DNA of 64,000 nucleotides from an uncultured Faecalicatena sp. (lineage in GTDB: Bacteria; Bacillota; Clostridia; Lachnospirales; Lachnospiraceae). Shown here piece after piece: positions 42,218-50,333 of the stretch. The translations under genes and the position numbers were made by a program. The notes under the pieces are model-generated. The model was not told the DNA's origin. It made no database searches and worked only from the letters and a program-made list of their open reading frames with translations. The stretch is taken from positions 1 through 64,000 of the forward strand of contig CAOKHZ010000007.1 in assembly GCA_948468385.1 (NCBI GenBank), read 5' to 3'. Positions within the stretch are counted from its first letter, which is position 1. Every line of letters starts with the position of its first letter.

Positions 42218-42736
42218 AAATAATCCAGAGTTGGAACTGATCGTGACGGTTTTAAACATTAACCTGGGAAAGAGCAAGAAATTAATGGAAGCATGCAAGG
42301 TTCTGTACGATTACGCCGTTTTTATTCAACGGATGCGTGAACGTTCAAAAACCATGACACCTGAAGAGGCGGCAGAACGAACCATTGAGGAATGTATCAA
42401 GGAAGACATCCTTGCGGACTTCCTAAAAGAGCATAAGGCGGAGGCGAAAGACATGTGTCAATGTTTATATGAGTATGATGAAGAAAAACATATAAGGGAA
42501 GAGTGCAAAATCGCCAGAGAGACCGGATGGAAAGAAGGTTGGTATGGCGGCTGGAAGGGCGGGGAACAACACAAATTAGTGTCTCTTGTATCCAAAAAAC
42601 TAAGAAAGAACCATACCGTCTCGGAAATCGCGGACATGTTGGAAGAAGACACGAACGTCATCCAGCAGATTTACAACATCGCTCGGGAGTTCGCTCCAGA
42701 TTATGACGAAGAGAAAATAACGAAACGCTTAAGCGA
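41692..42736 (+). repeat. tandem duplication, 526-base period
   Basis: Bases 41692 to about 42206 recur at 42218 to about 42732, apparently identical apart from one change near the end, before the copies diverge after ACGAAACG. The period is 526 bases, not a multiple of three, so the second copy is out of frame with the first. Confidence 0.9.
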
Positions 42737-42740
42737 ATAG
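42207..42740 (+). pseudogene. truncated second copy of the nuclease gene (C-terminal half)
   Basis: A 177-codon frame that begins at a fortuitous ATG formed at the duplication junction, overlapping the stop of the first copy (ATGAGTACTAA). It repeats the C-terminal region from NNPELELIVTVLNINLGKSK onward. It lacks the PD-(D/E)XK catalytic part and has no ribosome-binding site of its own, so a functional product is doubtful, although translational coupling is possible. Confidence 0.75.
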
Positions 42741-42800
42741 CCTTCCATCTTCTCCCGGCAAAATGAAATTTTTGAAATGAAATTGACCAGTGCAATTTCA

Positions 42801-42830
42801 TTGACATCTACTTTCCCACTTTGTTATAAT
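42801..42830 (+). promoter_or_regulatory. promoter of the TSCPD gene
   Basis: TTGACA (42801-42806), an 18-base spacer and TATAAT (42825-42830), 31 bases before the start codon. Confidence 0.75.
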
Positions 42831-42861
42831 AATGGCATTAACGTTGAGGAGGAATTATGAC

Positions 42862-43104
42862 ATGCAATACAAGCCAACGGGAGTTTGCTCCCAGATGATA
42901 CACTTTGACATCGAAGACCACAAGGTAAAGAACGTCTTGTTCAACGGCGGTTGTAACGGAAACACACAAGGTCTTTCCCGCCTGATTGAGGGGATGGACG
43001 TGGATGAAGCGATTTCACGTCTTGAAGGGATTCGTTGCGGCTTTAAGGCCACGTCTTGCCCCGACCAGCTCGCCAAAGCATTAAAACAAGCAGTCGGCAA
43101 TTGA
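42862..43104 (+). CDS. TSCPD-domain protein (TIGR03905 type)
   Basis: An 80-residue protein with KPTGVCSQMIHF, FNGGCNGNTQGLSRLIEG and the family signature TSCPDQLAKAL. These small cysteine-bearing proteins resemble the C-terminal extension of vitamin B12-dependent ribonucleotide reductases; their stand-alone function is unknown. The ATG at 42862 follows GAGGAGGAAT and is preferred to one 10 codons upstream that overlaps the ribosome-binding site. Confidence 0.8.
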   Translation: MQYKPTGVCSQMIHFDIEDHKVKNVLFNGGCNGNTQGLSRLIEGMDVDEAISRLEGIRCGFKATSCPDQLAKALKQAVGN

Positions 43105-43116
43105 TTTGCCGACTGC
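43090..43116 (+). terminator. hairpin after the TSCPD gene
   Basis: An 11-bp stem GCAGTCGGCAA / TTGCCGACTGC spans the stop codon. No T-run follows, so it may be a stability hairpin rather than a full terminator. Confidence 0.45.
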
Positions 43117-43158
43117 TCGTCATGCGTTCCATATTTTGTTACTCGTGCTTTTCTTCGT

Positions 43159-43316
43159 CATGAACGGTGAAAGCAACCACTGATATGTTCAACAGTTGGT
43201 GGCGTTTCTTAGTGTAGGAATTTTCTCTTTAATATTTTTTATTGTTTATAGTTTCAATATCCCATATTAAGTTGTAATTCCCGCACCCATATCAGTGGCT
43301 GCTTTCACCGCTCATG
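43159..43316. mobile_element. 158-base inverted-repeat element (MITE-like)
   Basis: Terminal 29-base inverted repeats (43159-43187 and 43288-43316) match at 27 of 29 positions, beginning CATGAACGGTGAAAGC. The inside is AT-rich and noncoding. A small non-autonomous transposable element or a large folded RNA are the main options. Confidence 0.5.
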
Positions 43317-43338
43317 TTAAGAACCCCATATCTTTTCC

Positions 43339-43653
43339 TCACGTCGCCCGAAATGTCTCACTTAAGGAAAACACCGACTCATAAGGATAATCGTCACCTG
43401 CCAGATGTTCACAATGAATCCGATAAGACTGACCACTCTCTATCGGCATGATTTTTCTCCAATCCAAGTATTCCGTCTCGTATGTATCTTTTCTCCAAGC
43501 ATTTACTGATACCCAACGTCCGGTTTCTTCGTCATACCGTTCCACGTATGCGATGATGGATAAGAAATCGACCTTTCTCTCGGCTATCGTCATGCCATAC
43601 ACATAAATCCTTCCTGGTCCCGCTCCTGAAATCTTGCAGATTCCCTCTATCAT
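43339..43653 (-). CDS. DUF6147-like protein lacking a signal peptide
   Basis: A 104-residue protein similar to residues 60-165 of the secreted-type neighbour at 43693-44193: GRIYVYGMTIAERKVDFLSIIAYVERYDEETGRWVSVNAW matches GKIYAYGATTANHTVDYVGLVVYVERFNPQTGQWHQVNAW. It has no signal peptide or membrane helix and starts directly in the domain. It may be a duplicated fragment of its neighbour, 40 bases upstream. The only ribosome-binding candidate is AAGAGG 9 bases before the ATG. Function unknown. Confidence 0.5.
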   Translation of the reverse strand: MIEGICKISGAGPGRIYVYGMTIAERKVDFLSIIAYVERYDEETGRWVSVNAWRKDTYETEYLDWRKIMPIESGQSYRIHCEHLAGDDYPYESVFSLSETFRAT

Positions 43654-43692
43654 TTGTTACCTCTTGCCCCTTTACCATTTCTTCTAAAGTGC

Positions 43693-44193
43693 CTAACCTA
43701 TCCAGATACCATCGGTAAAGGAAATATTCATATCATATGGAAGCTCCGAATTATTCCCAGCATAATGGTTACAACGCACACGATAATAATACCCACGCTC
43801 TACCACCAATGTCTTTCCTGATGAAAGATAATAGTCATTATATTTTTCTACCGTCCATGCATTTACTTGATGCCACTGCCCTGTCTGTGGATTAAATCGT
43901 TCTACATATACAACTAGCCCCACATAATCTACCGTATGATTTGCTGTTGTCGCCCCATATGCGTAAATCTTTCCCGTAGCTGGATTACTGATGATACTAT
44001 CCCCATCCATCAAATGCTTTCCCCGCTCCAAACCAGAAGAAGTACTTCCTGATGAACTACTTTCCATCGTCAGGTAAGAGCCATCCACACACTTCAACGA
44101 ATCTTCTGAAGCTTTCGCAACATCTGCCGTTCCAAGAACCATCCCGCATAACAATACCAAAGAACAAACCAATGCCCAAAATTGCTTTTTCAT
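43693..44193 (-). CDS. secreted DUF6147-like protein
   Basis: A 166-residue protein with a clear signal peptide (MKKQFWALVCSLVLLCGMVLGTADVAKASE), a Ser-rich linker and a domain with KIYAYGATTAN, VVYVERFNPQTGQWHQV and YYYRVRCNHYAGN. I believe this is the DUF6147 family of Lachnospiraceae, an extracellular domain of unknown role. The ATG at 44193 follows AGAAAGGG and places the signal at the N-terminus; a longer frame would bury it. It is followed by the shorter paralogue. Confidence 0.6.
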   Translation of the reverse strand: MKKQFWALVCSLVLLCGMVLGTADVAKASEDSLKCVDGSYLTMESSSSGSTSSGLERGKHLMDGDSIISNPATGKIYAYGATTANHTVDYVGLVVYVERFNPQTGQWHQVNAWTVEKYNDYYLSSGKTLVVERGYYYRVRCNHYAGNNSELPYDMNISFTDGIWIG

Positions 44194-44264
44194 TATGAAA
44201 CCCTTTCTCTTTTGTATCCCTCTATTATATAGACAACTGAACTCAAAAAAACTTACGCATATTT

Positions 44265-45137
44265 TCAAAAAAAATGTAAATTTTTTAAAATTAATTCAAA
44301 TCCCTCTTTTTCAATAATCCCTTTCAACTGATAATGCACTCCCCTATAAGTAAATTCCGCAATGCGTCGATACGTCTCATGGTCTTCTACTTCGTATTCC
44401 CTCACTATGATATTCACATCATTTACGACAATTGTATATTCCCTTATTTCTTTATCTTCTTCTAACTCCCCCCATGAAGAATCCTCATCATTCAAATAGA
44501 TGGTATACCTAACAACCTCCTCCCCGTATCGATAATTCAACCTCGCTTGTGCCAAGATTTCATCTACATATACCCCATCCAAAAACATGTCCTCTGGTCT
44601 TGTCATAATTTCGACTGCATTGATTTGAAGTTTTTCTCCTATCTCTCTATACGCTACTGCTTCGTCTATACTATCCGAGTTCATCGTATCCATATCTTCA
44701 ACATTCAAGATTTTCATCGGGTTTTCGTCCTCACCCGCAAAACGTTCCAACAGAACTTTCAAATACGACTTGCTCCCAACGCTGGTCATGCTCAATCCCA
44801 TCACCAACACGAGGACTGCCACCAATGCCACAAGCATTGTCCTTTTCTTCCGTCTCCTGCGATATACCACCACGGGCTCGACCCGGGATCCATGCGCGCT
44901 GGCACCAAAAACCGTCGGGTTCGAAGTTGACGAAATGGATGCCTCTGACGTTTCTTCGTTTAGCCGCTCTCCTTTCAGTTCTGCTTCCAAAGCGCAGGCA
45001 CGTTCAAAAAACTCAGCGTCCTTTTCCTCGCTCACTTCCATCTGCGCAAGTTCAGGATGACGCTCTAGTTCTTTCTTAATTTCTTCTGTTTCTCGCTTAA
45101 GCTCTTTTTGTAATGACAGTTTTATTATCTCTTTCAT
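44265..45137 (-). CDS. membrane protein with DUF4367-like sensor domain, possible anti-sigma partner
   Basis: A 290-residue protein with about 100 cytoplasmic residues rich in Glu and Lys, a basic stop (YRRRRKKR), one membrane helix (TMLVALVAVLVLVMGLSM) and a C-terminal extracellular domain. That domain (MFLDGVYVDEILAQARLNYRYGEEVVRYTIYLND) resembles DUF4367 regions attached to anti-sigma factors. The start at 45137 follows AGAGGC. The nearest sigma factor lies at 46685-47233 on the same strand, with murG on the other strand between them. Confidence 0.55.
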   Translation of the reverse strand: MKEIIKLSLQKELKRETEEIKKELERHPELAQMEVSEEKDAEFFERACALEAELKGERLNEETSEASISSTSNPTVFGASAHGSRVEPVVVYRRRRKKRTMLVALVAVLVLVMGLSMTSVGSKSYLKVLLERFAGEDENPMKILNVEDMDTMNSDSIDEAVAYREIGEKLQINAVEIMTRPEDMFLDGVYVDEILAQARLNYRYGEEVVRYTIYLNDEDSSWGELEEDKEIREYTIVVNDVNIIVREYEVEDHETYRRIAEFTYRGVHYQLKGIIEKEGFELILKNLHFF

Positions 45138-45464
45138 ACCGTTGCCTCTCATTATGACCGTAAGCTTATTTTTCCTGTGTAAATATCGTGTGTCGATGTT
45201 CACAGTCATCATTATTGACGGTGTTACCATTCACGAAGGTGCATGTTTCACCACACGGCATCCGACCTGCGCATCCCCGTAAGCTACGTGACATCATAGC
45301 TTGAACGGCTCGTTGCTCGCTGGAATACAGCGCTGATGCCGATTGGCATCAGCCCCATTGCCATAGACAATTTTAAATAAACGGATGCCATTACTATGCA
45401 CGCCCCATGGGCATGAATGGGTAACTTGGCGATAACCGCGTCGTCATTTGACGTTTTCTTATTC
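45138..45464. other. noncoding stretch upstream of murG
   Basis: No gene is supported. The only structure seen is a perfect 9-bp hairpin GCTGATGCC-GATT-GGCATCAGC at 45332-45353 and a smaller one, CCCCATGGG, near 45405. Neither is followed by a T-run. Confidence 0.4.
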
Positions 45465-45492
45465 TTGACATTTTCTAAAATATGGTTATTAT
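45465..45492 (+). promoter_or_regulatory. promoter of murG
   Basis: TTGACA (45465-45470), a 16-base spacer and TATTAT (45487-45492), 35 bases before the start codon. Confidence 0.7.
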
Positions 45493-45527
45493 GGACATAT
45501 GACTAATCACACTCGGAGGTTATCCTT

Positions 45528-46601
45528 ATGAAACGTATCATACTTACCGGCGGTGGTTCTGCCGGACACGTTACTCCCAACATTGCCCTTATCCCCCAAT
45601 TAAAGGAAAAAGGGTACGAAATTCATTATGCAGGCTCTTACCAAGGTATAGAGAAAGACCTCATCGAGCCTTTTGGAATTCCCTATCACGGAATTTCCTC
45701 CGGCAAGCTGCGCCGCTATTTCAGCCTTCAGAACTTCTCGGATCCGTTTCGGGTTCTCAAGGGACTTGGGCAGGCACGCAAGCTGATTCGTGACCTAAAA
45801 CCAGACGTCATCTTTTCCAAAGGTGGCTTTGTTTCAGTTCCCATCGTACTTGCCGGAAAGCAAAACCATGTTCCCGTCATCATCCACGAATCCGACATGA
45901 CGCCCGGACTGGCCAACAAAATCGCCATTCCCTGCGCCAGCAAGGTTTGCTGTAACTTTCCCGAGACATTAGAGCACTTGCCAAAAGAAAAAGCAGTACT
46001 CACCGGCTCCCCCATTCGCCAGGAACTTCTGTCCGGCAATAGGCTGGCCGCCCTTGATTTTTGCGGTTTCACGCCGGACAAACCAGTCATCCTGGTCATA
46101 GGCGGAAGCCTTGGTGCCGTGGCCGTCAACAACGCGGTACGCGCCGCCCTCCCGAAACTGCTCGAACGCTTTCAGGTCATCCACCTCTGCGGAAAAGGCA
46201 AGACGGACGAAGCTTTGGCGAACACGAAAGGTTACCGCCAATTCGAATACATCAAGGACGAACTGCGCGACCTCTTCGCACTGGCCGACCTTGTGATTTC
46301 CCGCGCGGGAGCAAACGCCATCTGCGAACTACTGGCACTCCACAAGCCCAACTTGCTGATTCCGCTTTCAGCGAACGCCAGCCGCGGCGACCAGATTTTG
46401 AACGCCCGTTCATTTGAACGACAAGGCTTCAGCATCGTACTGGAGGAAGAAGAAACAAACAACGAGACATTACTTGCCGCCGTTCAACAATTATACGAAC
46501 AACGTGACACCTATATAAATGCCATGCGCAACTCTTCCATGCAGGACTCCATCAGTACAATTGTAAATCTAATAGAAGAAACCGCACTAAAAACATATTA
46601 A
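45528..46601 (+). CDS. murG: UDP-N-acetylglucosamine--undecaprenyl-PP-MurNAc-pentapeptide transferase MurG
   Basis: A 357-residue GT28 glycosyltransferase that turns lipid I into lipid II at the inner membrane face. Motifs are ILTGGGSAGHVTPNIALI (residues 4-21), FSKGGFVSVPI, HESDMTPGLANK, VIGGSLGA, and the UDP-binding RAGANAICELLALHKPNLLIPL. It stands alone with its own promoter and terminator, not in a mur/fts cluster, so it may be a second, specialised copy. CGGAGG precedes the ATG. Confidence 0.92.
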   Translation: MKRIILTGGGSAGHVTPNIALIPQLKEKGYEIHYAGSYQGIEKDLIEPFGIPYHGISSGKLRRYFSLQNFSDPFRVLKGLGQARKLIRDLKPDVIFSKGGFVSVPIVLAGKQNHVPVIIHESDMTPGLANKIAIPCASKVCCNFPETLEHLPKEKAVLTGSPIRQELLSGNRLAALDFCGFTPDKPVILVIGGSLGAVAVNNAVRAALPKLLERFQVIHLCGKGKTDEALANTKGYRQFEYIKDELRDLFALADLVISRAGANAICELLALHKPNLLIPLSANASRGDQILNARSFERQGFSIVLEEEETNNETLLAAVQQLYEQRDTYINAMRNSSMQDSISTIVNLIEETALKTY

Positions 46602-46613
46602 ATTATCCAAACG

Positions 46614-46636
46614 GGGTGAAAGCTTTTCTTTCACCC
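46614..46636 (+). terminator. terminator of murG
   Basis: A 9-bp hairpin GGGTGAAAG / CTTTCACCC with a short loop, followed by CTCTTCCCTTTTT. Confidence 0.7.
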
Positions 46637-46684
46637 TCTTCCCTTTTTCTTATGAGAAAGCCCTCGCTTGCGTTGACATCCAGT

Positions 46685-47233
46685 TCATTTCCGCTTCAAT
46701 TCTTCATACTCCGCACCAAACTTTTCTCTAATCCATGCCCTTGCCCGATGCAGCATCACTTGATATGCGTTCAAACTAATTCCCATCACCTTTGCGGCTT
46801 CTTTCTGCGGAAGTTCCATATGCGCTTCAAGCAAAATGGCTTCGTACCAACGCTCGTTCTTCTCCAGCAATTCCGACATAATACGATCATGAAGTTCTGC
46901 CCACTTCTCGTTCGTATGCATTTCCAGATACTCGTCTTCCGTACTTTCCCTGAAAGGTTCGCCACTTGGTGCACCCGTTTCTTCTTGAACGAGCGGAACT
47001 TCCCACTTCACCCGTTTACGATAATTAAGTGCCGCATTCCTCGCGGTTATGTAAAGCCACGACTCAACATTACTGGCCGATTTCCTGCATTCCATCAGCC
47101 TTAGAAGTTTCAGAAATGTCTCTTGTCTGATATCTTCCGCTATGTCAGGATCTTTTACATACAAATATGCCGCACGCAAAACAGCGTTCTTGTACTTCTC
47201 ATAAATCTCATTAAATTCATGATTCTCCGTCAC
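46685..47233 (-). CDS. ECF RNA polymerase sigma factor (B)
   Basis: A 182-residue sigma factor with region 2 (DIAEDIRQETFLKLLRLMECRKSASNVESWLYITARNAALNY) and region 4 (ERWYEAILLEAHMELPQKEAAKVMGISLNAYQVMLHRARAWIREKF). Region 4 is somewhat degenerate compared with sigma factor A. The likely membrane partner is the DUF4367-like protein at 44265-45137. The HIT gene lies 16 bases upstream on the same strand. Confidence 0.82.
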   Translation of the reverse strand: MTENHEFNEIYEKYKNAVLRAAYLYVKDPDIAEDIRQETFLKLLRLMECRKSASNVESWLYITARNAALNYRKRVKWEVPLVQEETGAPSGEPFRESTEDEYLEMHTNEKWAELHDRIMSELLEKNERWYEAILLEAHMELPQKEAAKVMGISLNAYQVMLHRARAWIREKFGAEYEELKRK

Positions 47234-47249
47234 AATTCTGACCCCGGCT

Positions 47250-47657
47250 TTATTTTATCTTGTTTAACAGTTCCTCTTTGTCTTCCTCCGTCAACGTACC
47301 CATATGCCATCCAAGACCGACCTTGTCGTCTTTATACCGGGGAATCATGTGCACATGGAAATGAAACACGCTCTGTCCCGCCACCTCCTCGTTATTTTGT
47401 ACGATATTATACCCGTCACATCCCAGCGCGTCTTTCAACTTGCAGACCATCCTCTTGGCAAGCACCATGGCTTTCGCCGCCAAAGCTTCATCCAAATCGT
47501 ACAAATTACGATAATGCTCTTTTGGCAAAATCAGCGCATGACCTTTGGACGCTGGGTTCAAGTCCAGAATCACCCTGAAGTCTTCGTCCTCGAACAGTGT
47601 TGCAGATGATACTTCTCCTGCCGCTATTTTACAAAAAATACAGTTCTCATCTTTCAT
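47250..47657 (-). CDS. HIT family nucleotide hydrolase (HinT-like)
   Basis: A 135-residue histidine-triad protein: CIFCKIAAGEVSSATLFED at the start, and the triad HFHVHMIPRYKDD near residue 97. Two cysteines in CIFC suggest the zinc-binding form common in bacteria. HinT-type enzymes split AMP-lysine or AMP-N-linked compounds. ATG at 47657 was chosen because the protein then begins MKDENCIFCKI as in other members; GAGAGGG lies upstream. Confidence 0.88.
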   Translation of the reverse strand: MKDENCIFCKIAAGEVSSATLFEDEDFRVILDLNPASKGHALILPKEHYRNLYDLDEALAAKAMVLAKRMVCKLKDALGCDGYNIVQNNEEVAGQSVFHFHVHMIPRYKDDKVGLGWHMGTLTEEDKEELLNKIK

Positions 47658-47799
47658 TCTTATCAGCCCTCTCCTCTTTTTATTATTTACAACTGCCATT
47701 AGTATATCCTACTTTTTGCAAAAAGAGAAGTTCTTTTCAATTTTTTATTTACGCATTATGGTGGTGGGAAATTACTCGCTATATTTGTAAACATTTTTG

Positions 47800-47828
47800 T
47801 TGAACCTCACCCTTTTCCGTGTTAGACT
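47800..47828 (+). promoter_or_regulatory. promoter of the orphan histidine kinase
   Basis: TTGAAC (47800-47805), a 17-base spacer and TAGACT (47823-47828), 63 bases before the start. Confidence 0.6.
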
Positions 47829-47891
47829 ACATACACGAATTGTGATTTACATAGAAAAAATTATATTTATTGAAAGGAGCAAGTCATTACA

Positions 47892-48620
47892 ATGTTACGC
47901 AATATTGATACCCATAAAATGAATATCCTGATGGAAAAGAATGAAGATGTAAGGCAAATCATCAATCAGCTACTTGAAAACCATCAAACCATTGTCTCCA
48001 CGATTTCGCACGAAGTCCGCAATCCACTCGCGCTAATCTCCTCCTCCCTACAGTTGCTAGAAACCCAGCACCCGGAGGTAAAAGACTTTTATGGCTGGAC
48101 GCAAACAATGGAGGACGTTGATTTCATGCGCCAGCTTTTGGACGAGCTTTCCTTATTTAATAATGGAAGTACTATACGGCCGACCGTTTTTTCTATGGAA
48201 CGGCTATTGAAGAACATTTCCATCTCCTTCGCAATTTCATTAAACGAACAAGACGGCATTGAATTTACTTCGAAAATCCCTTCAGACATGGGAGATTTTA
48301 CCGGCGACAAGTTAAAATTGGAACAAGTCATCCTCAACCTTCTTCGCAATGCAAAGGATGCCGTCGGCGAATCTGGCTCCATCATGCTCTCCGCCACGCG
48401 TCATACAGATTCTATACATATTGCCGTAAAGGACTCTGGCTGCGGAATTCCTCATGAACGGCTGGAATCCATTTTTGAACCGTTCCGAACATACAAGTCG
48501 GGCGGCACCGGACTCGGACTGGCATTGTCACGTCAAATCATCACCGCGCACGGTGGTACGATTTCCGTGGACTCCAAAGAAGGAGACGGCAGTGTCTTTT
48601 CCATTGTATTACCAGTTTAG
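47892..48620 (+). CDS. soluble orphan sensor histidine kinase
   Basis: A 242-residue protein with no membrane helix and almost no sensor region. The phospho-acceptor box is STISHEVRNPLALISSS near residues 36-52. The ATPase has LEQVILNLLRNAKDAV (N box), VKDSGCGIP (G1), IFEPFRTYKSGGTGLGLAL (F/G2). No response regulator is adjacent. Small kinases of this kind resemble the KinB/KinD-like cores that feed Spo0A in clostridia, which is only a suggestion here. Its stop codon overlaps the stop of the convergent DUF6382 gene. Confidence 0.85.
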   Translation: MLRNIDTHKMNILMEKNEDVRQIINQLLENHQTIVSTISHEVRNPLALISSSLQLLETQHPEVKDFYGWTQTMEDVDFMRQLLDELSLFNNGSTIRPTVFSMERLLKNISISFAISLNEQDGIEFTSKIPSDMGDFTGDKLKLEQVILNLLRNAKDAVGESGSIMLSATRHTDSIHIAVKDSGCGIPHERLESIFEPFRTYKSGGTGLGLALSRQIITAHGGTISVDSKEGDGSVFSIVLPV

Positions 48621-49441
48621 AACCACTCTCTTCCCGTCGTTTTATCCGATTCCAGAATCAGGTCATCCCAACTCCCCCAACGTCTGCCTCGTATTTTTTT
48701 GGCAGACGTTTTTAACGCCCCCCACCAACCACTCTCTTCGCGAAGCACGTCAACCGTGGGAGCACCCCGATATTCCATATAATCATCTTCCTTCTCTGCT
48801 TCTCGGCCTCCATCATCCATCAGGTAAAACACATTGCCCAACTCCTGCCCTCTGCCCGTTCCTTCCCCTTCGGCAGCCCTTCTTTCCAATTCATGCTTTT
48901 CATAATCCTCCATGATTTGTCTCAAATCATAATGTTCCTGCAATGTCGCCTTATGCAATTCATATGCCAGAAAAATTCCTTCCGTGTCCCCATAATCCAG
49001 TGTCCTTACAAAATATTCCGTCAATTGATGGAAGGATTTTCCCAAATCCAACTCCATTTCTGGAAAATAACAAAAATACCACTGTCCGTCCCGGTAAAAT
49101 ATGTACTCCGGTTCTAAGAGAAGGCAATTGGGATTTAGCAGATACTCTTGTAAACTTTCCGTCACCGCCAACAAGCCGGACACCACGTCCCGTATCGTCC
49201 CCTCTTTCATGGCAGTCTTCTCATGCATGGCTTTCATGGATGAAAACCCTCCAACCTCATAGGTATACCTTGACTTTCCTTCAACAAAGCATCCTTCCGC
49301 CGCCAGTACCCCCGCTATTTGATTTTGCCGTAACATTGGCATCTGGTAGTCTTCTTGATACTCCTTGTCCACCACAAGATGCAAATATACCTTATTTAAT
49401 TTTGTCTCATATTCCGCTTGAAACAAACCATCGTCCTTCAC
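48617..49441 (-). CDS. DUF6382-type protein, last gene of the Tad operon
   Basis: A 274-residue protein with the DUF6382 pattern (YLHLVVDKEYQEDYQMPMLRQNQI; LLNPNCLLLEPEYIFYRDGQWYFCYFPE). In relatives this domain is often joined to a C-terminal FHA domain; here the C-terminal part is charged and has no FHA motif. It overlaps the upstream TadE-like gene by 4 bases. A role in pilus regulation or assembly is inferred from position only. Confidence 0.7.
   Translation of the reverse strand: MKDDGLFQAEYETKLNKVYLHLVVDKEYQEDYQMPMLRQNQIAGVLAAEGCFVEGKSRYTYEVGGFSSMKAMHEKTAMKEGTIRDVVSGLLAVTESLQEYLLNPNCLLLEPEYIFYRDGQWYFCYFPEMELDLGKSFHQLTEYFVRTLDYGDTEGIFLAYELHKATLQEHYDLRQIMEDYEKHELERRAAEGEGTGRGQELGNVFYLMDDGGREAEKEDDYMEYRGAPTVDVLREESGWWGALKTSAKKIRGRRWGSWDDLILESDKTTGREWF
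48679..48715 (+). terminator. terminator for the kinase gene, embedded in the convergent gene
   Basis: A 10-bp stem AACGTCTGCC / GGCAGACGTT followed by TTT lies 60 bases past the kinase stop, inside the coding region of the opposite-strand DUF6382 gene. Confidence 0.6.
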
Positions 49442-49893
49442 TCTTCTCCTCCATTCGATAAAAGCTCATTAAAAACACTCATCCTGCGAATCTCCTTCTC
49501 CGGTTTTGAAACTACGGCACTCTGCATCACAGAAAGGCGCATCTCGCCTTTTTGCGCGGATACCGTAAGTGTTACTTCATCATCCGTTTTCTCCGCATCC
49601 ACCATCGTCCCGGAAAACAAAATCAATTTTCCGTCAATCTGCTCCCGAAAAAATGCCTCCAAGTCCATCTCCCCTTGAAGCCCTTCCCGTCGCTCATAGC
49701 GAGCCGCCATGACGACAGCTTCACCTGCTGCCGCCAACAAAATGATTTTATCATGATAATAGAATGTACTATATATAATCAATTGAAACACCAATATGAG
49801 AACCGGCATCAAACACGCCAACTCTATAGTCATGATTCCTGACACTCCCTTTTTCATTCTCCTCTTTATTCTTCCCCTTATTCTCTTTTTCAT
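49438..49893 (-). CDS. TadE-like minor pseudopilin (short)
   Basis: A 151-residue protein with a basic head, then the pilin-like segment MTIELACLMPVLILVFQLIIYSTFYY with the conserved Glu at position 5 of the hydrophobic stretch, and a soluble C-terminus. This is the TadE/pseudopilin layout. The ATG at 49893 overlaps the stop of the prepilin peptidase gene (ATGA). It is presumably processed by that peptidase. Confidence 0.7.
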   Translation of the reverse strand: MKKRIRGRIKRRMKKGVSGIMTIELACLMPVLILVFQLIIYSTFYYHDKIILLAAAGEAVVMAARYERREGLQGEMDLEAFFREQIDGKLILFSGTMVDAEKTDDEVTLTVSAQKGEMRLSVMQSAVVSKPEKEIRRMSVFNELLSNGGEE

Positions 49894-50333
49894 CCCGCTC
49901 CCCCTGCTGCCAGCATAATCACATATGACATTCCCAAAAACGGAACGAACGGAAACGAACGCTTTCTTCGAAACCTGCAAATCACCAACGCCACTACGGC
50001 ATACGTTGCCGCCATAAAAAACGCCGTGACCAATACTCCAAGCAAATCCCAAATTCCAAGGTAAATCCCCAATGTGCCAATCACCACGCCATCACCATAT
50101 CCCAACGCCTCCTCCGTCACCCTGCCAATGACCAAGAATAAAAAGCCAACCACGGCTCCCGATGCCCATATGGCAATCGGCTGCCCTCTCCAGACCACCT
50201 GATACACCAACGCCAGCATGACACCCAATCCTAGCAGCCATACCGAAAGCCGCCTTGTTTTGACATCCATCACGGACAAGGCCAACAGATAGCATACGCA
50301 TGCCACCTTGCCAATCAGACTTATCCAGCACAT
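49890..50333 (-). CDS. A24-type prepilin peptidase (TadV/CpaA-like)
   Basis: A 147-residue polytopic membrane protease that cleaves the Flp prepilin leader. The two catalytic aspartates are visible in SVMDVKTRRL (near residue 23) and GYGDGVVIG (near residue 79). The N-methylation domain of longer PilD enzymes is absent, as in other TadV proteins. It overlaps the TadE-like gene upstream by 13 bases, a tight operon. Confidence 0.85.
   Translation of the reverse strand: MCWISLIGKVACVCYLLALSVMDVKTRRLSVWLLGLGVMLALVYQVVWRGQPIAIWASGAVVGFLFLVIGRVTEEALGYGDGVVIGTLGIYLGIWDLLGVLVTAFFMAATYAVVALVICRFRRKRSFPFVPFLGMSYVIMLAAGGAG

Noticed and set aside
45138-45464. tRNA or riboswitch upstream of murG
   Set aside because: Hairpins are present but no cloverleaf or known aptamer consensus could be drawn.
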